In this document: positions 1 through 6,121 of the stretch, one piece after another
How positions within the stretch are numbered: position 1 is the stretch's first letter
How the letters are laid out: every line of letters starts with the position of its first letter
Source: Rhodococcus sp. W8901
GTDB lineage: Bacteria; Actinomycetota; Actinomycetes; Mycobacteriales; Mycobacteriaceae
Direction: 5' to 3'
DNA length: 64,000 bases
Assembly (NCBI RefSeq): GCF_013348805.1
Contig: NZ_CP054690.1
Coordinates: 3,844,001 to 3,908,000 of the forward strand
The notes under the pieces: generated by a model
Told to the model about the DNA's origin: nothing
Seen by the model: only the letters and a program-made list of their open reading frames with translations
Databases searched by the model: none
Made by a program: the position numbers and the translations under genes

Positions 1-149
1 GGACTGTGCAGTTTGGGGCGGAGAGCGTCACGGTCACCGGAGGCGACCCGAGTCAGGGCATTCGCGTTGATGACTGGGACGACTTGAGCAAGTCCGATCA
101 GGAACAGATCCGAAAGGCCGTCGAGGCCGCCGCAAAGGGCGAATGCTAG
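1..149 (+). CDS. 3' end of an unidentified gene (partial)
   Basis: The frame whose codons begin at base 3 is open from the window edge to a TAG at 147-149 and encodes about 48 residues. The peptide has acidic and Gln/Lys-rich stretches, such as DDWDDLSKSDQEQIRKA, that look like a genuine protein C-terminus. I do not recognise the family. The start lies outside the window. A short hairpin follows the stop and the IS3 element begins 95 bp later, so the gene itself is not interrupted by the insertion. Confidence 0.55.
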   Translation, partial: TVQFGAESVTVTGGDPSQGIRVDDWDDLSKSDQEQIRKAVEAAAKGEC

Positions 150-150
150 G

Positions 151-170
151 ACCAGCACTAACTTGCTGGT
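151..170 (+). terminator. weak hairpin after the first gene
   Basis: A 7-bp perfect stem (ACCAGCA/TGCTGGT) with a 6-nt loop starts just after the TAG stop. There is no T-run, so termination is only a suggestion. Confidence 0.3.
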
Positions 171-243
171 GACGACATCGGCCTGTATGGCCAATACCAG
201 CCGCCGGAGACGTAGAACAACGAAAGACGCCCCACCCGTCGAC

Positions 244-269
244 TGAACTGACCCCCGGGAGTTGGACTG
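244..269 (+). repeat. IS left inverted repeat (IRL)
   Basis: This is the left terminal repeat. It matches the reverse complement of 1656-1681 at 23 of 26 positions. The mismatches are two adjacent bases after TGAACTG and one G/A difference after the C/G-rich core. Confidence 0.93.
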
Positions 270-299
270 AGAAATCAGTTCAGACTCCCGGGGGTCAGT
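247..299. repeat. perfect 16-bp inverted repeat upstream of the transposase
   Basis: ACTGACCCCCGGGAGT at 247-262 is exactly complementary to ACTCCCGGGGGTCAGT at 284-299, with a 21-nt loop. The left arm lies within IRL and the right arm ends four bases before the TTG start of OrfA. In RNA read in from outside, this GC-rich hairpin could hide the start or halt transcription, a known way for IS elements to limit impinging expression. That role here is inference. Confidence 0.75.
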
Positions 300-302
300 G
301 TT

Positions 303-794
303 TTGGATAGACGAAGTTCGCTGACGCAAGAGCAGCGCATCGCAGCAGTAGTGTTGTTCGAGAAAGGTGCGGCTTCGAGGGCCGTAGCGACGTCGTTGGA
401 GGTGCCCCGCGATCCGATTCGTAGGTTGCACCAGCGGTGGCGGGTCCGAGGCAGAGGAGTGCTGGTGTCGAAGAGGGCAACGCCTGCTGTGTATCCGTTC
501 GAACTGAAACTGGACCTTGTGCAGCGGTTCCTCGCGGGCGAGACACTCGCGGAGCTGGCGGAGGAAGGCGGGTTGTCTTCGCCTGTCCTGCTGCGTAGGT
601 GGGTTCGGGAGTATCGCGCTCACGGCGAAGATGCGTTGCGGCCGAAGCCGAAGGGGCGACCAGCCAAGAGCACGGTCACGGGCGAGGAGACGGAGCTGGA
701 CCGTCTTCGCCGTGAGGTCGAGTATCTCCGGGCGGAGAACGCGTACCTGGGAAAATTGCGGGCCTTGATGGAGGAGAAACGACGGACAAGGTGA
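303..794 (+). CDS. IS3-family transposase OrfA (helix-turn-helix)
   Basis: The 163-residue DNA-binding subunit has two predicted HTH segments (about residues 8-50 and 60-108) and a C-terminal leucine-rich coiled coil (about 130-157, containing ELDRLRREVEYL). This is the usual OrfA layout of IS3 elements, in which OrfA recognises the ends and can inhibit transposition. The start is TTG, with no better in-frame codon upstream before the element boundary. The stop overlaps the OrfB GTG as GTGA. A slippery GGGAAAA sits near the 3' end in the correct phase to divert ribosomes into OrfB. Confidence 0.93.
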   Translation: MDRRSSLTQEQRIAAVVLFEKGAASRAVATSLEVPRDPIRRLHQRWRVRGRGVLVSKRATPAVYPFELKLDLVQRFLAGETLAELAEEGGLSSPVLLRRWVREYRAHGEDALRPKPKGRPAKSTVTGEETELDRLRREVEYLRAENAYLGKLRALMEEKRRTR

Positions 795-817
795 ATGCCG
801 TCGTTGCCCTCAAGGCC
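749..817 (+). promoter_or_regulatory. programmed -1 frameshift site (GGGAAAA) with possible downstream stem
   Basis: In the OrfA frame bases 749-755 read G GGA AAA, a canonical X XXY YYZ slippery heptamer. A -1 slip continues directly in the OrfB frame, which is open across this point. Five bases after the heptamer, GGCCTTGA (761-768) is perfectly complementary to TCAAGGCC (810-817) and could form a stimulatory stem. The product would be an OrfAB fusion, the active transposase in IS3 elements. Confidence 0.8.
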
Positions 818-1633
818 GTCCATTCCCTCACCACGTTGCTGAAGATCGCCGGTCTTGCGCGGTCGACGTTCTTCTACCACCAAGCCAGGCTGTCCGAGCC
901 GGACAAGCACGCGGAGCTCAAGACCGCGATCCGGCAGATCTTCGACCGGCACGGCGGCCGCTACGGGCATCGCCGCATCCACCAGCGGCTGCGCCGCGAG
1001 GACTGGGTTCTGTCGAAGAAGACCGTCCTGAAGCTGATGAACACACTCGGGCTGCGTTGCGCGATCCGTCGCAAACGCTATGTCTCGTTCAAGGGCGAGC
1101 CCGGCAAGATCGCCCCGAACTTGTTGAGGCGCGACTTCACGACCACGGGGACGAACCAGAAGTGGGTCACCGACGTGACGGAGTTTCGTGTCGGCGAGCA
1201 GAAGGTCTACCTCTCGACGGTGATGGATCTGTTCGATCGGCAGATCATCGGTCACGCGCACGGAACTTCCCCGAATCTCGCGTTGACGAACACGTCGCTG
1301 CGCCGGGCGTTGAAGACCAGGCACCGAGGGCAGAAGCCGATTGTCCACTCCGATCAAGGATTCCAGTATCAGCATGTTTCCTGGCGGCGACTGCTGAAGG
1401 GGCGTGCGATCCAGTCGATGTCGCGCAAGGGCAACTGCCTCGACAACGCGGTCATGGAGAGCTTCTTCGGGCATTTGAAGGACGAGCTCTACTGCAACAC
1501 CACGTTCCTCACTGTCGACACTCTCACCGTCGCGATCGATGACTACATCGCATGGTTCAACACCGAACGAAGCCACTCAACGCTGAAGGGCCTGAGCCCG
1601 GTTGAATACCGGGCTCAGGCCCTTGCCGCATAG
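791..1633 (+). CDS. IS3-family transposase OrfB (DDE integrase)
   Basis: The 280-residue catalytic subunit contains an HTH_21-like region (about 45-100) followed by an rve integrase core. Catalytic residues are visible as D118 (WVTDVTEF), D178 (HSDQG) and E213 (MESFFGHLKDEL). The 35-residue spacing between the second Asp and the Glu is the DD(35)E signature of IS3. The GTG start overlaps the OrfA stop. OrfB is probably made mostly as part of a frameshifted OrfAB. The frame is intact to its TAG, 48 bp inside the right end. Confidence 0.96.
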   Translation: MNAVVALKAVHSLTTLLKIAGLARSTFFYHQARLSEPDKHAELKTAIRQIFDRHGGRYGHRRIHQRLRREDWVLSKKTVLKLMNTLGLRCAIRRKRYVSFKGEPGKIAPNLLRRDFTTTGTNQKWVTDVTEFRVGEQKVYLSTVMDLFDRQIIGHAHGTSPNLALTNTSLRRALKTRHRGQKPIVHSDQGFQYQHVSWRRLLKGRAIQSMSRKGNCLDNAVMESFFGHLKDELYCNTTFLTVDTLTVAIDDYIAWFNTERSHSTLKGLSPVEYRAQALAA

Positions 1634-1655
1634 CCCCGTTACGATCTCACTTGGC

Positions 1656-1681
1656 CAGTCCAACTTCCGGGGAGCAGTTCA
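1656..1681 (-). repeat. IS right inverted repeat (IRR)
   Basis: This is the reverse complement of IRL with three mismatches. It ends in CA and is followed immediately by the GAC target copy. Confidence 0.93.
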
Positions 1682-1865
1682 GACATATGACGAGGTGGGG
1701 CGCCTTTCATTTCAGCCGGCGTCTCCCCGCCGCCGCACGAAACGGCTGTCTTGCGTCAAGAATCTGGCATGATTACAGCCGCCCGCAACTGCGTCTCCGG
1801 CCGTTCGTGTGCCGGCTCGAATCCCAACAGAATCGCGGTGTCAGCGACCAGAGTGGAAGCAAACA

Positions 1866-2519
1866 ATGCACAACACCTCGCACGTGCTCGACGCGATTCG
1901 CTTAGCACGCGACGGATTCTGCGTGACGCGGAGCGAGTTTCCTGAGGACCTGCGCGCCGCGCTTATCGCAGACGCGGGCCGACACACTTTCACGACACCT
2001 CACGCTCACGTCGGTGGCGCCTTCGCCATGACCTCACTCGAACACCAGGACCGCGCGCCGGGCCGAGCGAGCGGATGGATCGGCGACGCTGCGAGCGCTG
2101 CAGGCCTCGGCGCCTTCGCTCCGAACGAGGCGAGCTACCAACGCTACCTACCAGGCGGCAACGGGATTCCACCCCATCGCGACCAGCGTTACTACGCGTC
2201 GTACATCGCGATCATCACCCTGCAGGGCACCGCTACGTTCGCGATCCATGCGTCCCGCAATCACAGAGATGTCGTCGAGCAGTGGACCACCCAACCCGGC
2301 GAGGTGATATTCCTGCGGGGTTGGCAACCCGGACAGCCCCACGACCCTCGGCCCTACCACCGAATCGACCCACCAGTCGACGTGCCGCGCCTGATGTTCC
2401 AACTCCGCCACAACCTCGCCGCGAGCACTCCCCCATCCCCGCTCCTCGCCGAGCTCACCGACACGGAAGTGCTGCAAGCAGCTGAACTCGCCGCTACCCG
2501 GCCCGCTCAACGAACATGA
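1866..2519 (+). CDS. AlkB-like 2-oxoglutarate/Fe(II)-dependent oxygenase
   Basis: The 217-residue protein carries an Fe(II) facial triad consistent with HxD...H: H104 and D106 in PPHRDQRYY, and H155 in PYHRIDPP. Arg165 or Arg171 (PRLMFQLRH) is placed to bind 2-oxoglutarate. The Y-x-x-G-x-x-I-x-x-H-R-D context resembles AlkB/2OG-FeII_Oxy_2 proteins, which hydroxylate alkylated nucleic acids or small molecules; the substrate here is unknown. ATG at 1866 has a GGAAG 5-7 nt upstream and is preferred over an in-frame start 57 bp earlier. It stands alone between an insertion sequence and an endonuclease relic, so it is probably accessory. Confidence 0.72.
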   Translation: MHNTSHVLDAIRLARDGFCVTRSEFPEDLRAALIADAGRHTFTTPHAHVGGAFAMTSLEHQDRAPGRASGWIGDAASAAGLGAFAPNEASYQRYLPGGNGIPPHRDQRYYASYIAIITLQGTATFAIHASRNHRDVVEQWTTQPGEVIFLRGWQPGQPHDPRPYHRIDPPVDVPRLMFQLRHNLAASTPPSPLLAELTDTEVLQAAELAATRPAQRT

Positions 2520-2774
2520 CGTCCGCCGTAGAGGTCTCGACCGCGGTCAATTGCGGCTGATGTTGCCGATGATTCGGCCCACCGGTCGTGGATGCCCGGC
2601 GGTGGCCGCATTCGACGTGTGCACTTCTGCGACCAATCCGCTGGCTCCGGACGTCTGTTCGCGCACCTTCTCTACCGTTGCCGACCACGTCCGGCTACCG
2701 GTGGCCAGGTGCTGGGCTGGGTGCTAATCGAACGCCGGAACCCTGCCGGAAAGTCTGACGCAGGAGATAACCAT
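2520..2774. other. 255-bp stretch without a recognisable gene
   Basis: Short open frames exist on both strands, but none has a ribosome site, family resemblance or codon pattern like the neighbours. It sits just upstream of a truncated endonuclease gene and probably represents the junction where the 5' part of that gene was lost. I see no inverted repeat pair or tRNA. Confidence 0.5.
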
Positions 2775-3473
2775 TGACTCTCGGCACTCACCAAACCGAG
2801 GAATCCGGTCGACGACTCGGCGTCCACCCGCACTCCCGGACAACGCCGCGCCGAAGCATTCACCGACATCCTGCGCCACTACCTCAACTCCGGCGACGCC
2901 CCCGTCGAAGGCGGCGAACGGCCGCACCTGTCACTACACGTGAACGCACGCGACCTCGCCCGCACCGAGCCGAACACTGACGACCACGCCGACACAGGAA
3001 GCAGCACGCCCACCGATCACGCGGACACGTTGGGAGACAAGGACGTCGCCTGGATGCCGTGGATGGGGCCGCTCACCATCGCAACCGCCCGCCGCATCGC
3101 CTGCGACTGCGACCTCACCCCGATCGTCATGAAGGACGGGGTACCACTCGACCTCGGCCGCACCACCCGCACCGTCTCGAAGAAACAACGCCGAGCCCTC
3201 GTCGCCCGCGACAACGGCTGCGCCTTCCCCGGCTGCGGCGCACCACCCGCCCACTGCAAAGGCCACCACGTCAAACACTGGGCCGACGGCGGACCCACCG
3301 ACCTCGACAACCTCGTACTCCTGTGCCACTACCACCACCGACTACTCCACCACTCGCACTGGCAAGTCGAGATCGGCCCCGACCGCCACCCGTGGTTCAC
3401 ACCACCGAGTTCGGTCGACCCCTACAAGAAGCCCATCCCGGCACACAACCGGGCCGGACCACGCGCAGCATAG
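2775..3473 (+). pseudogene. 5'-truncated DUF222/HNH endonuclease (13E12-repeat family)
   Basis: From the in-frame TGA at 2775 to the TAG, the frame encodes the C-terminal half of a DUF222-HNH protein. TRTPGQRRAEAF, typical of the DUF222-to-HNH linker, is followed by an intact HNH motif (GHHVKHWADGGPTDLDNLV, then CHYHHRLLH). Full-length members are usually about 400-500 residues with an N-terminal DUF222 domain, which is missing here. A GTG at 2940 could give a 177-residue HNH remnant, but homology clearly begins earlier, so this is called a relic. These multicopy genes are common recombination points in actinobacteria. Confidence 0.82.
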
Positions 3474-3513
3474 GCGCATGTTTCCCGAGAGCCGTCCGTC
3501 AGGCGCGGAAGGT

Positions 3514-3948
3514 CTACTCCCGCGTGATCGACAGCGTCACCTTCGTGCCCGCCTTGAGCGTGCGGCCGACGGTGCAGACCTTGTCGACCGAACGCTCGAC
3601 GAGTGCGATGAGGCGTTCCTGTGCCTCCGCGTCGAGTTCGCTGAGGTCGAGTTCGAGAACCTCGTCGAGCTGCGGGTAGACCTCGTTCTCGCGGTCCGCG
3701 GCACCGGAAACCCGGATGGTCGCGTCGTAGTCGTCACCCAGTCGGCGGGAGAGCGGGAAGTCGGAGCTCATCCCGGAACAGGCCGCGAGCGCGATCTTCA
3801 GCAGCTCACCGGGGGTGAAGACCCCGTCCACGGATTCCGATCCGATGCGCACCTCGGCCCCGCGGGAACTGCGTCCCGTGTAGAGGCGGGTACCGGTGCG
3901 CTCCACCCACAGTTCGGTGGGCGCGGGGGCAGGAGTCTGTTCAGCCAT
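3514..3948 (-). CDS. OsmC family protein (peroxiredoxin-like)
   Basis: The 144-residue OsmC/Ohr-fold protein has the two family cysteines, C57 in LAACSGM and C125 in KVCTVGRTL. In characterised members these reduce organic hydroperoxides. It resembles the OsmC branch more than Ohr; the substrate is not determined by sequence. The chosen ATG lies inside the 3' end of the upstream symporter gene (8-nt overlap), so the two are probably translationally coupled. An in-frame start further upstream would lengthen it by 34 residues unlike the family. Confidence 0.85.
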   Translation of the reverse strand: MAEQTPAPAPTELWVERTGTRLYTGRSSRGAEVRIGSESVDGVFTPGELLKIALAACSGMSSDFPLSRRLGDDYDATIRVSGAADRENEVYPQLDEVLELDLSELDAEAQERLIALVERSVDKVCTVGRTLKAGTKVTLSITRE

Positions 3949-5383
3949 GAGTGGAGATCCTGCCATCCGCCGGGGCCTCGTCCCACACCTGGATGCCCGA
4001 GATCTCGGGCAGATCGTCACGCTGGAAGGATGGATCCTTGCCGGCCGCACGCTGACTGGTGTAGTGCTTGAAGAGCAGGAACGCGATGCCCGAGAGCGGC
4101 AGCAGCGCCGCGAGATTGACGGTCGCCATCACGCCCATGACCAGATCGGCCAGCCCCCACACGAGCGGCAGCGAACCGATGGCGCCGGCGAACACGCACA
4201 CGACGACCAGTGCGCGGAAGCCGTTGAGCACGCGCCGGGACCCGGTGAGGAACTCGATGTTGGTCTCGCCGTAGTAGTAGTTGCCGATCACCGAGGTGAA
4301 CGCGAGGAAGAAGATCGCGACGGTGAGGAAGTGCACGGTCCAGCCGCCGAGCTGCGCGCTGAGGGCGTTCTGGGTCAGCGACGCACCCGCCCTGGTGCCG
4401 TACTCGGGATTCGACAGCAGGATGATGAACGCCGTCGCCGTGCACACCAGCAGCGTGTCGAAGTACACGCCGAGACTCTGAACCAGTCCCTGCTTGACCG
4501 GGTGCGACACCGCCGCGGTGGCGCCCGCGTTCGGCGCCGAGCCCATGCCCGCCTCGTTCGAGAACAGGCCACGACGGATGCCGTTCATGAAGGCTGCCGC
4601 GAACCCGCCACTGACCACCTCGCTGATGCCGAACGCGTTCTCGACGATGAGCCGGATCATCCCGGGCACCTCGGTGATGTTGAGCGCGACGACGACGAGC
4701 GCGAGCACCAGGTACCCGCCCGCCACCACCGGCACCACCACCTGCGAGACCGACGAGATCCGGCGCACGCCGCCGAAGATCACCGCCGCGGTGAGCGCGG
4801 CGACGACGAGTCCGACGGCCACCGCGATGCCGCGGCCGTCCGAGTCGAGCGAGGTCGACACCGCGTCGACGATCGAGTTGGTCTGCACCGCGTTGAAGAC
4901 GAAGCCGTAGGTCACGGTGATCACGACCGCGAAGATGACACCCATCCATCGGCGGCGAAGTCCGTGCAGCATGTAGTAGGCCGGTCCGCCGTGGAACCCG
5001 CCGTCCTCGTCGCGGACCTTGTAGACCTGTGCGAGCGTCGACTCGATGAATGCGCTCGCGGCGCCGATAATCGCCATCACCCACATCCAGAACACCGCGC
5101 CGGGCCCACCGACGCTGATCGCAATCGCGACGCCGGCGATGTTTCCCGTCCCCACGCGGGACGCCGCGGAGATCGAGAAGGCGCGGAACGCCGAGATTCC
5201 CTTGCGCCCGTCGGGAAGCGTCTCAGCGGGTTCCGCCACCGACCGCAACATGTCCGGCAGCAGCCGCACCTGGACGAATCGGGAGCGAACGGTGAAGTAC
5301 AGCCCCAACCCGACGAGCAGCGCGATGACGACGTACCAGTACGTGTCGTTGATGTCGGTGACGACGTCCACAAGAGAGTCCAC
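3941..5383 (-). CDS. alanine/glycine:cation symporter (AGCS family)
   Basis: The 480-residue inner-membrane protein has about ten hydrophobic segments and the AGCS landmarks SAASRVGTGNIAGVA (about 71-85) and GLFSNEAGMGSAPNAGA (about 270-286), which bind Na+ and substrate in the family. It is predicted to import alanine or glycine with sodium or protons. The annotated GTG is very close to its AGGA; a second GTG at 5371 has GGAG at a better distance and may be the true start. It overlaps the downstream osmC gene and begins 57 bp after kdpE, so read-through from kdp is possible. Confidence 0.9.
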   Translation of the reverse strand: MDSLVDVVTDINDTYWYVVIALLVGLGLYFTVRSRFVQVRLLPDMLRSVAEPAETLPDGRKGISAFRAFSISAASRVGTGNIAGVAIAISVGGPGAVFWMWVMAIIGAASAFIESTLAQVYKVRDEDGGFHGGPAYYMLHGLRRRWMGVIFAVVITVTYGFVFNAVQTNSIVDAVSTSLDSDGRGIAVAVGLVVAALTAAVIFGGVRRISSVSQVVVPVVAGGYLVLALVVVALNITEVPGMIRLIVENAFGISEVVSGGFAAAFMNGIRRGLFSNEAGMGSAPNAGATAAVSHPVKQGLVQSLGVYFDTLLVCTATAFIILLSNPEYGTRAGASLTQNALSAQLGGWTVHFLTVAIFFLAFTSVIGNYYYGETNIEFLTGSRRVLNGFRALVVVCVFAGAIGSLPLVWGLADLVMGVMATVNLAALLPLSGIAFLLFKHYTSQRAAGKDPSFQRDDLPEISGIQVWDEAPADGRISTHG

Positions 5384-5440
5384 TCCTGGGACTATGAAGG
5401 ACGACCGTCCCCGACGCCAGTCCGAAACCGACCGGTAGCG

Positions 5441-6121
5441 CTACTCCTGGAACCGGTATCCCATCCCGGTCTCGGTGAGCAGATGCCGCGGCTTGGACGG
5501 GTCCACCTCAAGTTTGCGCCGCAACTGGGCAAGGTAAACCCGCAGGTAGTGGGTCTCGGTGGCGTACGCCGGACCCCACACCTCACGGAGCAACTCCTTC
5601 TGCCCCACGAGCTTGCCCTTGTTGCGGACGAGCATCTCGAGCATCCCCCATTCGGTGGGCGTCAAGTGCACCTCGGCCCCATCTCGCGTGACTTTCTTCG
5701 CTGCCAGGTCCACCGTGAACGAGTCGGTGACGACCACCGGCTCGCTGGTCTCCGCCGCTGCCGCACCACGCCGGACCGCGGCCCGCAGACGGGCGAGGAA
5801 CTCGTCCATTCCGAACGGCTTGGTGACGTAGTCGTCGGCGCCGGCGTCGAGGGCCTCCACCTTGTCCGACGAGTCGGTCCGGGCCGACAACACGATGACC
5901 GGCGCCGTACACCAGCCCCGCAGTCCGGCGAGGACCTCGATGCCGTCCATGTCGGGCAGGCCGAGATCGAGCACCACCACCTCCGGGTGCCGCTCTGCCG
6001 CCGCCCGCAGGGCAGCCGCGCCGGTCGAGGCTGTCGTGACCTCGTAGCCGCGCACACTGAGGTTGATCCGCAGTGCGCGCAGAATCTGTGGTTCGTCGTC
6101 GACCACCAGTACCCGCGTCAT
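5441..6121 (-). CDS. kdpE: KdpE response regulator
   Basis: The 226-residue OmpR/PhoB-type regulator has an N-terminal receiver (acidic pocket D8/D9, phospho-acceptor D52 in VLDLGLPDMDG, VTKPFG lysine near 102) and a C-terminal winged-helix DNA-binding domain (about 128-225). It receives phosphate from KdpD and activates the kdp operon when potassium is scarce. Its ATG overlaps the kdpD stop as ATGA, making co-translation likely. The identity rests on both sequence and position. Confidence 0.96.
   Translation of the reverse strand: MTRVLVVDDEPQILRALRINLSVRGYEVTTASTGAAALRAAAERHPEVVVLDLGLPDMDGIEVLAGLRGWCTAPVIVLSARTDSSDKVEALDAGADDYVTKPFGMDEFLARLRAAVRRGAAAAETSEPVVVTDSFTVDLAAKKVTRDGAEVHLTPTEWGMLEMLVRNKGKLVGQKELLREVWGPAYATETHYLRVYLAQLRRKLEVDPSKPRHLLTETGMGYRFQE

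Larger units (their letters stand above)
244..1681 (+). mobile_element. complete IS3-family insertion sequence
   Basis: The element is 1438 bp. It begins TGAACTG and ends CAGTTCA, giving the 5'-TG...CA-3' ends typical of IS3. The 26-bp terminal inverted repeats match at 23 positions. The trinucleotide GAC occurs directly before (241-243) and directly after (1682-1684) the element and is read as a 3-bp target duplication. Inside are two overlapping frames, a helix-turn-helix OrfA and a DDE integrase OrfB, joined by a -1 frameshift signal. Both frames, both ends and the target duplication are intact, so it looks recent and potentially active. The OrfA length and coiled coil fit the IS150-like group; that subgroup is inference. 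Confidence 0.96.

Noticed and set aside
1790-1850. tRNA-like T-loop (GGCTCGAATCCC) upstream of the oxygenase gene
   Set aside because: The flanking bases cannot form a T-stem and no acceptor or anticodon arm is found, so neither a tRNA nor an attachment site is supported.
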